From positions 3,846,501 through 3,910,500 of the forward strand of contig CM040086.1 in assembly GCA_022496805.1 (NCBI GenBank): 64,000 nucleotides of DNA, read 5' to 3'. Each line of letters begins with the position of its first letter. Position 1 is the stretch's first letter. Position numbers and translations under genes: made by a program. Source of the DNA: Pohlia nutans (lineage: Eukaryota; Streptophyta; Bryopsida; Bryales; Mniaceae). Of this stretch, positions 34,601-46,895 are shown one piece after another. The notes below the pieces were generated by a model, which was not told the origin of the DNA, did no database searches, and saw nothing but the letters and a program-made list of their open reading frames with translations.

Positions 34601-35531
34601 AACTATTGCTCAAGTTTGTCCAGATATGTTTAAAAGAGACGTTAAAATATTACCTGAAACAGTTGGACTCTCAAGATCATCTTCGCGTCTTCTTTTCCGG
34701 CTTTCATCATCCCAACTAGACATCAAACAAGTTGAGAAGATACATGAACATATTGATTAAGCTAGATAAAACCCCATATTGCAACGACTTGACCCCCAAA
34801 GGACCAAGAATTCATGGTTTTAAAATGACAAATTTAATTTATCATATTGTGAAAAATTGTAATTAAAATGAGACCAAATTTCATATCATCAGAACCAGTG
34901 AAGAACATTGCATACATTGATCAAAACATGAACAAAATTGACCAAAAGAAACTCCACTTAGAATCTACACAGAAACGCTAAAAAAAACATGAGGCCCAAT
35001 TCGGGTTTCTGTGTCCTTTAGGTGTTAAGCATAAATATCATTCTGAGAGCTAATAAATCCTACAAGTAATGATTAAATACTTCCCCACCCCTCTCCGAGA
35101 CCTTCAAAATGCATAATTTCACAGAAAGTGTTATTGTGCCCAATAATCTGCTTGTGTAAGTGAACAAACACAGTACATGCATAACACTCGTCATGAAGAC
35201 TATAATGTCCAATTCAAATTTACCTCAATTCCTCCGCTGGATCCCCAACACTTTTACCGTTTAGTTGTTCTCCTTCTTGATCCTCACCGATGTCAACATC
35301 AGATTCCTCTTCCTCTTCCTCTTCCTCACTGCCTACTTCACTGGAATCCTCCTCCAAATCAGCACCGTTATCAATTCCAGGTGATCCTAAACCTCCGTCT
35401 CCCAGCACATCAGGTGATGAATGGTTGTCTGCAAGAAGCTCCGCATCAAGCAAAGCCGCAAAATCATCACTACTGGATGATGGTGATGGCGATGGTGTCG
35501 GAGCCGGTGACTCTGACCCGTCTAAGCTCAT
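31661..35531 (-). CDS. CPL4: RNA polymerase II CTD phosphatase, FCP1/CPL type with BRCT domain
   Basis: Eight exons join in phase: 35224-35531, 34654-34715, 34099-34229, 33684-33897, 33252-33538, 32905-33105, 32412-32456, 31661-32128. They give a complete 571-residue protein. It has an acidic, Ser/Pro-rich N-terminus (EEEEEEEE run), then CPPHPGYIWNICIKCG with cysteines, then RYIHEGLEVSELEA. The FCP1 catalytic DLDHTVLNS (DxDxT) motif follows, then MWTKLRPF, YTMGERVYA, the second acidic motif ILDDTEGVW, and a C-terminal BRCT (AGCNIVLG.., VHPRWVDAA). Known members remove phosphates from the polymerase II tail in the nucleus. The order and short length fit plant CPL4 better than CPL3. The CPL4 symbol is by domain layout only. 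Two TTAA-type MITEs sit in introns. Confidence 0.92.
32153..32340. mobile_element. TTAA-type MITE, 188 bp, in CPL intron
   Basis: TTAA-CCCCCAAGGACCAAGG at the left; palindrome AAGGCCCCTTGGAGGCCTT and GGTCCTTTGAAAG-TTAA at the right. It begins 25 bases upstream of the last CPL exon's acceptor. Confidence 0.75.
34790..35028. mobile_element. TTAA-type MITE, 239 bp, in CPL intron 1
   Basis: Left TTGACCCCCAAAGGACCAAG (TTAA mutated); right GAGGCCCAATTCGGG and GTGTCCTTTAGGTG-TTAA. Confidence 0.75.
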
Positions 35532-36668
35532 CTCTTCATACCATGCCTATGCAGAAGATTCTCACAAAAAACCTCCCTCTAAATCTCCAACGCTCCTGTA
35601 ATTCAACCAAAAAATAAACAACTTAAAACCAATACAAACCTCCTCAAAATCCAAAAAAAATTAAAACTCTCCCTAAAATCCTAAAATAAAATAGTCCTAA
35701 ATCTCCAACACTCTGAAATTCAACCAAAAAATAAACCCAATGCAAACCTCCACAACAACAATAACAAACCTTACCGACACTCCAATCAAATCCCAAAAGA
35801 ACTACACACTGGAAATAACTACACAATTTTGGGGTCACAGTGTCCCAAGTGTATTTTGGGATCAGTAGTATTTTGTGGTTTTTTAATTAATTATTTAGTT
35901 CCAGCCTCCAGCTTCGAATAATGAATCACTTGGAGTCCATGTGGCAACTCGTGGGCACACCTCCGTGTAAAATACACCAAAATTCAAAAAGTTCACCAAA
36001 ATGTACAATACTTCTATGAACACCAACCCATCCTTCCATCTCCTCAAAAGGTTCAGCATACAAAAGCCTTGTTGAAACCCTAACTAACAATCTTCAATCT
36101 TAAAGCAAGGATCTTCAATCTTCTGAAAATTCCTACTTCCAGATCCCGTTTCAACTTCACCGGGCCAAATTTCAACACTCCGAAGCTTATCAGAAGTGTG
36201 ACACCGAACATTGTAGTGTGATTCCACAGAGAAAAAACAGAGAAAAAAAACCCTAAAAAACCAGAAACTGCAAGAACTCCGAAAACACCAACAGTCGATC
36301 ACCGCAAAAGAGCCAGGTAAACATCAACACAGCTGCCAAATTGATAAGAAGAAGAAGAAGAAGAAGAAGTGATACCTCTCGGAATCGGCAGAACACGCAG
36401 CTTCGTCAGACAGAGAGAAAGAGGAAGGCAACAGAATGGAAACAGTAGAGCAATGGTGGCAGGCCGAGGGGATCAAAGACAGGCAGGGCAAGGCACTACT
36501 CCAACGTGACCGATCCACCCTAACAAATCAGTCCGAAGCCACAACCCATGCCCTACGTACAGGTTTACTGAGTCCTTAAATTGTACATGGAACAATTGCA
36601 GTGTGCAGCAGGCATCGTGTGGAGCCTCGTGAAGACATTCTAAACAACGTCACAAACACTTCAGATAC
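35532..36668. other. Upstream region of the CPL gene
   Basis: Holds the CPL promoter and probably its 5' UTR. A GAA trinucleotide run lies at 36340-36368. No motif is clear enough to call a promoter element. Confidence 0.45.
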
Positions 36669-36760
36669 TTGTGCGCTTCATCGACGACAATGTACTGCCA
36701 TGTCTCTTTAGCAAGTTCGTTTTGATCTCTCATCACCATCTCAAAGCTAGTCAGAAGGAC
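36669..36760 (-). pseudogene. Orphan exon of a SNF2/CHD-type helicase
   Basis: A 92-base exon-like unit with acceptor CTGCAG and donor AA/GTATCTG encodes VLLTSFEMVMRDQNELAKE, TWQYIVVDEAHK. This is the stretch leading to motif II (DEAH) of Snf2-family ATPases, closest in look to CHD or ISWI types. I find no matching exon for motif I (GKT) upstream or for motif III onward downstream before the CPL gene. It appears to be a captured or left-over gene fragment. Confidence 0.65.
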
Positions 36761-38255
36761 CTGCAGCAAAACCGCATTGAAAGTTAATTCAGGCCAACCT
36801 TCCTGAGGTTCCCGTTGACTGGTACGATTACATGAGGTGTATGCACCATTAGCCTGAAACTTCGTGTAACACCGTGAGATGCAAGTAAAGCACAGAAAAC
36901 TGTAAATTACTGCGAGCATAAAGTCTAATTTTACTTTAGGCGAGGATACGCACGTTAGATTTCAGCGCCTTCATTCAGGACGAAAGGAGAATCTAGACTC
37001 GTCGTACATTCACACTTCAATCACATCTCCACCTCATGAATGAATAGACATGCGTGATCATCTGTGTCAAGTACGCTAATTAATACCCTAAAAGCCCCGT
37101 TAACAGTAACTAAGACTAAACTGACGATTACTCTAAAACAAAAAGGTCGTTCATCAACATGCAAACAAGTGACTCAATTCTATCTTGTAGTAACTTACCC
37201 CCACAGAGTAACAAAGAGAAGAAAGTGCCACAGACTGAGTTTTCAATTAATAAATTTGTGCAGGATGCCAGGATGCTACGTGTCCGTGTGTGCAGGGCCC
37301 GACAATATTTTTATTCAGATCAAACCCCAGGCGAGGATCGTAGTTCGGTTTCATCTTATCCCTTGGGTTCTTTTCACTCACTTGCAAGACCTGAAAATAT
37401 GGTTATGAACTTCAGGCGTTCCTCAGGCCAAACTTCAGAGGAGGACTGTTGTTCTGCCCCGCCTTTTTTCAAAGCTCGGCCCTGGAGAAAGATAGCTTAT
37501 AGTATGGACATCTAACCCTAATGAAGGCCATATACCAGAAATATACCTCCATGAAGAAAGCTATGGACAAACCTCCCATCAAATTAGGGTTATGTAACAG
37601 TATTGCATGGTCGTCGTAATCAATAGTTCCTAATTCTCCTTAACGCCAGTTACAAGAGATTCAAACTATGGATCCACGAAGGAGCAGATACGAAGGAGGA
37701 GAACAAAGAGCTACCAATTTGGCACAGCTAAAGATTAACACTAAACCTAAATAGGAACCACATTCATACCAGAAATCCGTCTCCATGAAGAAAGAGCTCA
37801 GGGACACCAAATTAAAATTAGGGTTATTACAATTTTAAAAAATGAAGGGGAATGATCGGACCTTAAGAAGGACGAGGGCAAAAAGCAAGCCGCACTTAAC
37901 CCTTCCTAACGCACAGTCACCGTCCTTCCGCAATCACCGTCCTCCTTCACCAAACCCCAGGCGTTCCTCCGCAGAATTCCAGAGCACGCTTCTTTTCTCA
38001 CGTCTCTCTCAGGCCCTCGTTGAAGGCGTCGGGCGCAGTGTATTTTGGGGTTCCTGCGTCTTGCGGTGGCAGAGGGCGGTAAGGTCGGGCGGGCCGCGTC
38101 AGACGGCGTCGACCTGGCTAGCGGGCGGGCAGGTCAGGCCGGGGTTCAACGGGCCGTAAGGACGTCTTTCCATGTAGAGCCTGAACCTGCATGTGTTTAA
38201 CGTCATATCAACAGGAAGGTTGATGCATTAATAGTCATTCAGGTTGACACCTGTA
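36761..38255. other. Intergenic, short GC-rich tract
   Basis: No gene seen. 38020-38160 is markedly G+C-rich compared with its surroundings. Confidence 0.4.
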
Positions 38256-39232
38256 CAGTGGGGTCCAACATGGAATGGCGTTTTTGGTTTCGCAGTGAGA
38301 AAAATTTCAGTACTGCCAACTTTGAAAGCCTCCCGAGAGCTCAAATATTGGTATTTTACCACGAAAATTTTACCAGAGACTTATCTTTAAGTTAATTATA
38401 TGTATGCCAAATTTCAAGGCCAAAAGATTCACTCAAAAAAAGTTATTCAGAATCTACCAACATTGGTAGCTGTGGAAATGTTTTCACTGCTGCCAACTTT
38501 GACAGCCTCCCAAAGATTGAATTAATTTTTTTTTGCCATAAAATTCTAGGAAAAAAAACTTCTTTATGTTAATAACATATGATAAAAATTTCAAGGCCAA
38601 AAGATTAATACAAAAAACGATATTAACAATCTACCAACATGTGTAGTTGTGGGAAACAATGGGGGAAACTACACACATTGGTAGATTGTAAATAATTTTC
38701 TTTGTATAGATTTTTTGACCTTGAAATTTGGCATGAATGATTTTGTCATAAAGAGCATGTTGTACCAAAAATTTCATGGTAAATAGACAATTTCTCAACC
38801 GTAGAGAGGGTGTCAAAGTTGGTAGCAAAGTTTCCCCCATTGTTTCCCACAACTACACATGTTGGTAGATTGTCAATATCTTTTTTGTATTAATCTTCTG
38901 GCCTTGAAATTTTTATCATATGTTATTAACATAAAGAAGTTCTTTTTCCAAGAATTTCATGGCAAAAAAAAATTAATTCAATCTTTGGGAGGTTGTCAAA
39001 GTTGGCAGCAGTGAATAACTACCAATGTTGGTAGATTTTGAATAACGTTTTTTTGGTGAATCTTTTGGCCTTGAAATTTGGCATACATATAATTAACTTA
39101 AAGATAAGTCTCTGGTAAAATTTTCGTGGTAAAATACCAATATTTGAGCTCTCGGGAGGCTTTCAAAGTTGGCAGTACTGAAATTTTTCTCACTGCGAAA
39201 CCAAAAACGCCATTCCATGTTGGACCCCACTG
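38256..39232. mobile_element. 977-bp mariner-type foldback element
   Basis: Ends are CAGTGGGGTCCAACATGG and its inverse CCATGTTGGACCCCACTG, bounded by TA at 38254-38255 and 39233-39234. Nearly the whole element is one long inverted repeat. Each arm also holds related subunits of roughly 190 bases built around CTACCAACA..GTTGG, CCTTGAAATTT and AAAGTTGGCAG. No transposase is present. Confidence 0.9.
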
Positions 39233-40041
39233 TACTGTAGGTGTTTTGGTCTTGCATTTTTGGTTTACAAAATTGATAATAGAGTTAACCGAAAAGTCAG
39301 CTCGAAAAGGAAAGTTTTAGCAAACTCGTCCTCTTGAATTCATATTGAAATATAAATAGACCAAAAACTAATTCATGATGAGTTGGGAGACAATCTATAG
39401 CAAGTCACTGTCATTATTCTCCACACCTCGCAATGACTCCCACACCTTCTACCAAAGCTCCAAGCCCATGGCCCACAATGGGACAATCTATAACACGGCA
39501 CTATTCAACCCAAGTATAGCTCAAAAAAGAGGTTAGAAGTAGAGCAAAAAGGGAGGTTAGATGGGCTTCTTTTCGGTTAACTTAAATAGTTGAAACTATT
39601 CAGAAGGGCTTGCTACACCAAGTATGTAATGCCACATGATAAAAGTATTAGTGAAGGACCCTGAATTTTGGGCAAAGATGCTCTGCATGACAACATTCTA
39701 TGAGGTGAAGGTTGGGCTACAAGGTGGTTCCCACTTCCCCCGTGTTGGTGCGATCCCCAAACATCCGCCCCTACTCACATATCAACGCAACAACCTTCAC
39801 AACCTGAAGGAGATTTTCATGAACATATTGTGGACATGCACGTACAGTACTGTGCAGCTTAACCACAGTTTGAACATTGTGGTTAAGCACCATGTATAGC
39901 TCAGGAAAGAGAATTTCAAATCAACACTCAAAGCAAAGCAAGTAGATCAGATATGGTATGCATGCTTGAGCTGAAGAATGTTTACCTCCTGTACAGACTC
40001 TACAGTTGAGGCTTTACACATTGTCAAAGAATTTGCCAGAA
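39233..40041. other. Intergenic, nothing recognised
   Basis: Short ORFs without features. Confidence 0.4.
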
Positions 40042-40267
40042 CACTACACTAAATATGTAGATTAGTGTTAGATAATTATAAGATTTGAAAACATTATAGA
40101 TTTTTACTCTCGACAAAAAAAATTACCAAAGGCATTGATTCCAATATTATTGAAAGATCCCCATCTTGACCAATATAGAGGGTAAAAAAATTGGTCAACA
40201 ATAAAAACTTACAACATGTTTATGTAAATTAGTGTATCTAACACTAATCTACCTATTTAGTGTAGTG
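40042..40267. mobile_element. 226-bp foldback element with CACTACACTAAATA ends
   Basis: CACTACACTAAATATGTAGA and TTAGTGTTAGATA at the left are mirrored by TATCTAACACTAATCTACC and TATTTAGTGTAGTG at the right. No clear target duplication. The CACTA start recalls En/Spm ends but is weak evidence alone. Confidence 0.65.
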
Positions 40268-40311
40268 AGTTGTGAAAGACGAAGGTAAGGTAAGACGATG
40301 ATATATTTGAG

Positions 40312-40890
40312 TTAACCCCCAAGTGCCCAAGGGTTTTCTTGAAATGCTAGATGTGTCATAATGTCCGCCTTACTCAACTTTTATGAGCTTCAATTTTTTA
40401 ACATGTGTAGAACACAACAGTAAGACAACATCCATATGGTAAAATTTTGAAAAAATGCTATAAATTATTTAATAATCAATTTATAAGAATTTTCTTTGAA
40501 AAATCATAAAAACTACATGTTTAGTCATTTTGACTTGTAATCAAGTATGATAGGTCAAAAACATTGGTTTTATATGGTGGTTACCTTGTTCATGTTAGAA
40601 CTAATCTTATTTGGTAGAAAACTTAAAGATTCCATTCCGGGCAGATTTTCAAAATTGTGACAATATGAGATGCTGTCACTTCGAGGGCTTTAGAGGAAAA
40701 TTGGTATAAAAAAATTCAATATTTCTTGTTGGAAACGATGCCCAGTTTCAATATCTACAAGTGAAAAAAAATTACGCTCAAAAATTGTTATTTTTGCAAA
40801 AGTTATGGGTGTTTAAAGTGGGCTGAACTTTTTTTAAACTCTGAAATTTTTGAGCGACCATATATGGTCGCTTAGGCAGTTAGGGATTAA
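40312..40890. mobile_element. TTAA-type element, 579 bp, CGACC palindrome family
   Basis: TTAA-CCCCCAAGTGCCC at the left. On the right, the palindrome GCGACCATATATGGTCGC is followed by GGCAGTTAGGGA-TTAA. The body shows TTATGGGTGTTTAAAGT, resembling the element at 55882. Confidence 0.7.
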
Positions 40891-43009
40891 CCAAAAAGAG
40901 TACCAAACTCATCTTAGGTGAGGTGATTCTGACCTTAGTCAATGACAACCAAGTGGATTGGCACTATTGCCAATAAATCCCAATGTGGGAAGCAGTTTTA
41001 ACTAATTTTTGTCAAAAAGACGGCAAAACTGAGACTACATTGAGTTTTAATGTCAAACCTTAGCTAGTTCGTCGAAATGTACCTTGACAATTGCTGCCCA
41101 CAAAATGTCGTTTGTAAGTCGTTTTTTAGGGCCATAGTGACAAACTCGAAAAAAAAATTAATCTCTGGCCAATCACACTTAAATTACGGGGATAAAATTC
41201 TCCATACGAGCAAAACAATATGAATGCAGAGTGAGAGCGGGAAGAGCAAGTAAATTACTAAGCACAACAGTAGTGGTGGATCAGTGCATAGGCGATGAAA
41301 TGGCTTTAGATTTGCAAGCTTTTTGTTGTTGCTTGTCGTTCCAAGACGAGTAAGGGACCTTGGAGGCACTGACGACAGCAAGGTGTCGCATAGAGAGAGG
41401 GGCTTTGTAGCTCACTAGGAGCGAAATAAAAATTACATCTTTTAGAATGGTGCAAGGGACACAACGAGATGAATGTGAGTAGCTTAAGTTTGCGGATTTC
41501 GGAAATTTGATTTTGATTGTGAAGTCGGGTTTGGCACCTTCGGCAACATAGAAAACACGCTCATAGATACGCACGCAGAGATAGAGAAGACTAAAAAAGC
41601 AAGTGAGAGAGACAGACCCCTTGCCGCGGTTGTTTGCCGTTCGAAGATGACGTTTAGTTTACCATACATAAGGGTCAAAAATTGAATTTCCACGTCTTAT
41701 TTCAAGAGCTCCACGTCACCCTTAAACCAATTGAAAAGTCACATGTGGCACTTGTAAACTAAAGTTAATTTATTTATGCGAAAATTGACCACAACATAGC
41801 ATAGCATAATAGAGCAATGCAATAAAGCATCATTTTGAAACTTGGATCAAAAGAGACTCTTCACTTAGATTCACTTTTCTGAGTAAGAAAGGAATGCCAT
41901 TTGTATTCCATAAATTTTGGGACTACCATATTGTTGCCACGTAAACTTAGTTTCTAATTGTAACTAGATTGTGGTCCCATTGCACCTAGTCTATTATGCT
42001 ATGAGGGTGAGGGTGGCACATGATGAGAGTTGCTCTTTCACATTTGAAGTCCAATCTAGTGAAAGGTCTATCCAACTTACTTTTAGATTTTTCAAATCTT
42101 CTCGTTGAGAACGTGCTTGTCAATTGGAGAGGGATTTAAGCACTTTGGACTTTGTGAAAGATCTTCACTACACATGATAGTATATGATGTGGAATATATT
42201 CCCTCTCTTTATTAGACAAGATATGATATAGAGTCGAATATACTCCCTCTGTTCCAATATAAAAAGCACCTTTGAACAATTAAGCTTTTTATTTCATAGC
42301 AAAGGGAGTAATAGTAAAGAAATTATATATATATAGTCCTATGTCATCCTAAACTAATCTCAAGTTGACATATGACACTTGTAAACAAAAATCCTTTTAC
42401 TTATGTCAAAGTTTGACTACTACATAGGACATGGGATATTAAAGAAATTACATGTACAAATCTATACATAAACCAGTTGAATGAATGATTCCAATAATTC
42501 CTTATTGCATACATCATAGCATCTACAAAGAGTCAAAGGCAGATATCATTTTATAATGCATCTTTGCAATTCTCCAAATCTGGAGAGGGTTGTGTGCATT
42601 TAGGGTTAATATATACTGTTATGAGTTGATATGTGGCACTTATAAACAAAAAATTGATTTATTTATGTCAAAATTGACCACAACATAGGGTATGGGATAT
42701 AGTCCAAGTGAATAAATTTTCTGTACAATTCTATGTCACTTTGTCAAAAATTGACTTATGGCATTGACTTGTGGAATTTGGTTTGAAGTCTTGAATAAAT
42801 GAATTATTAAACATGGTTTTCTAAAAGATTAGATTTTTATTTTTTTCAATTTTTAATTTAGAAAGAAGTTGTTGATCGCATAAACACCTTCAAAAACAAG
42901 AAGGTTGGTCCAAAATGACCCTAAACTATCCTCAAGAAGATGTAGGGGTGTTTTTTAGCACATGTGGGATCAAAATTCAAATTCCTATGTCAGTTTAAAA
43001 CTTTTCAAT
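40891..43009. other. Intergenic with second copy of the dispersed weak-coding repeat
   Basis: About 41180-41450 (minus) matches 17774-18020 (plus) at both protein-like and DNA level. Near 42238-42310 there is a short CTCCCTCTGTTCCAATA..GGGAG inverted pair, a possible worn Stowaway fragment. Nothing else is recognised. Confidence 0.5.
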
Positions 43010-43460
43010 ATGGTATATTCTACTCTAGTGAAATCTTAGGAAATTCCTTGATGATTATTCCTCTTGTGTGCGATATTGAATATTGATTGTTATTGTCAAA
43101 AATCTACCCTAGTACAACCTTAGGGTGCAATCTTGAGGATCCCTTTGGAGATCATAATTACCTTTATGTGCTATGTCAAACATCAATTGTTATTGTTAAT
43201 GGTTGAGTGGCTCAATAAGGAATCCCAATAGGGATCTTCTTTGAACATCAATTGTTCAATTATAGTCCCTTGTATTCCATGTCAAACATTTATTGTTATT
43301 GTCAATGGTTCAGTGGTTCAATAGGGATCTTCTTGGAACATCAATTGTTATTTTCTCTTGTGTGTTACGTCAAACATCAATTTTTATTGTCAGTGTTTCA
43401 GTGATTTAATACAAGATCCCATTGGGGATTATTCCCCTTGTTAATTGTTATTGTCAGTGG
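43010..43460. repeat. Degenerate tandem repeat, about 120-bp period
   Basis: Recurring blocks are TCAAACATCAATTGTTATTG, TCA(A/G)TGGTTCAGTGGTTCAAT and GGGATCTTCTTGGAACATC. About four worn copies. Confidence 0.7.
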
Positions 43461-43875
43461 TCTAACACTCAATATATTTCAGTTCATATTTTCATCCATT
43501 CTAAATGTAGTACGAGAATATATAAAAGGAAGCTTGTGGTGTGGCTAGAATATGCATTCAACATGGTTTGCAAGCGGATTACATGACATCAACAAGAATA
43601 TTCTATAATATTCCCAAAAATATAAAATATTTTGAAATTTTCCATTTTACTATATTAGAATGTTTTTGGTATTTTTCCTATTTACTGGCTTTGCAACAAT
43701 CGTTGAATTCGTCTAGAAGCCATTTCAACTTGCACAACTTATCGCCGGTGACCTCCCGTGTACGTACAATATCATCAACTACATGCAAACAACAACTAAT
43801 ATCCTCAAACTGCCAACGCGACATAATACTCGCAAGATAATGGCAATAGAGAGTTGATTTTTTTCTCGACCAATA

Positions 43876-44257
43876 TCACCTATGATTTGGAAGCTTTTTA
43901 ATTGCCATGAGTAACGGAATTCCAAAAAACGCCTTCAACTCGTCCCATTGCAAGGGCCACCAATTGGGGCCCGCCATTGCATATCCCTTGCCTGCCATTT
44001 CTTCGCTTGCATATCGGTTGGTCTCGTGACTAATTTTGTCCAAAGTCTGCGATGACGAGAAGCGGCAAAACAATGACTCAAAATTCTCTGGAATGCGGGT
44101 GAATGCAAAGTTGGATCCGGCCGGCTGCTCACCTTTAAATTCAGTGTTGATATGGTTGAAATCAGCGTGCTCTGTGGTCCATGTGGAATCATGGAATAAA
44201 TCTTTGAATGATGGTGGCCGTTGTTTACTTTTCCGAGCACGAGGTTCTTGTGATCTT
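43876..44257 (-). pseudogene. piggyBac-type transposase relic (N-terminal part of DDE_Tnp_1_7)
   Basis: About 125 codons are open on the minus strand. They contain FESLFCRFSSSQTLDKI, SHETNRYA and W..LQWDELKAFFGIPLL, MAIKKLPN. The eTNrYa and ..W..lt..ElkaFfGi.i.m.i..lP blocks are typical of the piggyBac (PGBD) transposase entry region. The frame ends right where the expected ..P..YW and the first catalytic Asp should follow, so no catalytic core is left. Further minus-strand frames lie upstream to 46240. Confidence 0.75.
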
Positions 44258-44390
44258 TAAACATCCTCCGTCGTGGTCGTCCCTCTGGCACTAGCAGGCT
44301 GTGGACATTTAGATCCCGCTCCGATCATTCCAGGGAGATGGGTCCGATCTTTGCGTTTCTGCTGTGGTGGATGTTGATCACGGGTTGCTT

Positions 44391-46240
44391 CTACAGTGGT
44401 GTGCTAGACGCCGGTTCTGCTGCATAGTGGGCTTGAGACCGGAACTGGTGGAGGCGTTGCAGGGGCGCACTCTGCAGCAACTGCTGCCGATGTCTTGATG
44501 TGGGAGCTGATGCCCTTGAAATCCGCTGCAGCACATGCGTTGCTGCACTCTTCGCTATGCTGACGAGGACGTGCATCAATTCGTGATGCGCGTGCTTGTA
44601 GTCTGGCACATGGCACTTGCAAAATCGGTGGACCTTCCGGCCGTTGCACATGCATCACTGAGGACTGAACTTCATTGGCAGCAAGTGCAGGCATCAGCTC
44701 TATTGACGGGTTGTGTGCGTTGGACTCAAATCTTCCCTCACATGCTGCACTAGAACTGTGCTAACGAGATTGCCCATGCATGTCATGCGGTGGGGCCACG
44801 ATACATCGGATAGACGTGGCACAAGATTGGCCTTTCATGTCCATGAGGTTGTCCAAATCGGAATCATTAAAGTCGCCACTCAAGCAAAAAGAGGACTCAT
44901 GACCTTTTCCGGCACTATCTAGACCAACTTGTAAACCGTCTATTTCTGCACCACGGTCCTCATCCCTTCCCAAAGCTGTTATAACTTCTAGCACACATAG
45001 AGGCAAATGCCTAATCTCGCCATCATCACACTGGACAACGTATGTAATTTGCTGTAACTCACTAGTTGTATAGCAGTGCAACGCTAGACCGCATAAGTAA
45101 TCAGTACAACAAGGATCATCAGGTTGGTATTGACTTACTGCAACTATAGGAAATCGGACGGGTAGCGGTCGTGTAATCAGTCGGGGCAAAGTCGGCACAT
45201 CAGTTGGAAGTCCCATGAAGCTCAGCCTGATATGCTGTTGCCATTGCTGATATTGACATGCAAGTTCTCTAGCTGCGGCAGCAGCTCGTACGCTTCCGTT
45301 CTCCATTCGACTTCGGGCTGCGGTACTGCCTGCGACTCTTGTGGTTGTGGCTCACGTAAATGGTCGTATTGCTGTGGCAGTTGTACTCTCGGCTACTAGA
45401 CTCCCTGTACTACATGCTCTGACAGTGGGATTGTATGCTGCAGGACTGCGTGATCGTGTTGATCTGGCCATGGGATTTGCTGCTGCAGGACTTCGTGATC
45501 TGCCTGATTGGGACTCACTGGGACTCTCCTTGACATGTTTGGAAGGTGACCAGTTGTTTCGGTCGATGGTGCTGGACTGTGGGCCGCTGGTCCAATCGTT
45601 GACTGGGTAGTATGGCCATGGCGTTATCGTCGACGTCGTAACGAGGTTGTCCCTGCATTCGACATCAATCGGGATTGAAGTTTGTCTGATTGTAGGTTGT
45701 ACCTCGTCGTGTGTGGAAAGGGGATCTCGTACGACTTGCCTCTTCTTCTTGGCTGGTCGTCCTAATTTCTAACGGCCCTGTAGTGGAAACCCTGCCGCTG
45801 TTGTTGACATTAGGCCACAATTCTTCTCTCAAGACGCAATAGAAAACTTCTAAGAAGCCAAGAGAATGACCTACAGGTTGTCGCTTTTGCCAACGCAAAA
45901 TTTGCAACGTGTGATAGTAGAATAATAATCGGAGTCCCTCGGGAGTGTTTGACCTTCTAATTCCTGATTTCACTTGTTTCTCTAAAAGATACTTCTTTTG
46001 CAATAAACGTAGGATACGTGAAACTTGAGATGGTGATGCATTTTGAGTCTGCCTTGCCCACTTTGCAATTACTATGCGTGCGCGTTGAAGGACTATGAGA
46101 CGTCTTGTTAGTTCCTCGTCGGCCATTTTGCACCACTGAAGATTAAGGAATGAATGCAAACATCGTGCTCTTATACTAACTCTCATGCTTTTTTTTTTGC
46201 TTGTGAATTTGCACGTTCCCATGCATTGATAGTAGTGCAT
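44391..46240 (-). pseudogene. Broken ORF cluster upstream of the piggyBac relic
   Basis: Minus-strand frames in order: 45665-46240 (about 160 codons from MADEELTRRL; basic, helical, ends Arg/Thr-rich), about 45341-45660 (two SRSPAA.NP repeats, interrupted), 44761-45306 (181 codons; PCCTDYLCGLALHC cysteine cluster, acidic end SGDFNDSDLDNL) and 44391-44694. They share strand and spacing with the piggyBac relic and probably belong to one decayed element, but I recognise no domain. An alternative is an unrelated broken host gene. Confidence 0.45.
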
Positions 46241-46895
46241 GCGTATTGCAATTCAAGCAACCGCCAGATCTAGGACGTAGAGAGGTATCTTTGATTCAAG
46301 AATAGCAACATTGGCCTAAATCACTCTACTGTGAATTGAGTTGGTACTACTTTGGCCTTCAATACTGCAGATGAAGGCTGCCGCCATTGAATTTCAAATT
46401 TGCATATTCTGTTGTTCATCCAATAACAATGTACCTAGTGGCAGTTCACTATGACTTCTCTATTCAAAATTTATCATCCGGTTGTTCTTTACAATATATA
46501 TGATGACGTATGTACCTTTCAAACTTACTGGTAATTTGTTTTTTTCTCCCATCAGGGACAAGCACGTAACCGCCAAAATGGTACTAATTTTATTTCACTT
46601 CATCCGTGACCAAATTATTCCTTCATCTGCCCATATCATGGTGGGTAACATAAAACTTTCAATGCAATCTGGTATAAACATCTTCTGTTCTCCCTCACAA
46701 ATTATGCACAACAACATTCACTACAAAATTGCTAGATATGCATACACAACTAGCTCATAGCGCTACAATAATTTTGGATGAACAGAAAATGTCCACACGA
46801 CGGAGTTCCGAGCTTCTAAAATCATTCGTCGTCGAGTATGTGGATGCTGGTGCGCTAAAGGATTAAGACACACTGAAAATATTTTTCGTTTTGTA
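46241..46895. other. Short spacer before the Tc1-like element
   Basis: No feature seen. Confidence 0.4.

Noticed and set aside
35177..35617. 146-codon plus-strand ORF
   Set aside because: Antisense shadow of the acidic first exon of the CTD phosphatase.
43010..43460. CRISPR-like repeat array
   Set aside because: Units are long, degenerate and not separated by unique spacers; the genome is eukaryotic.
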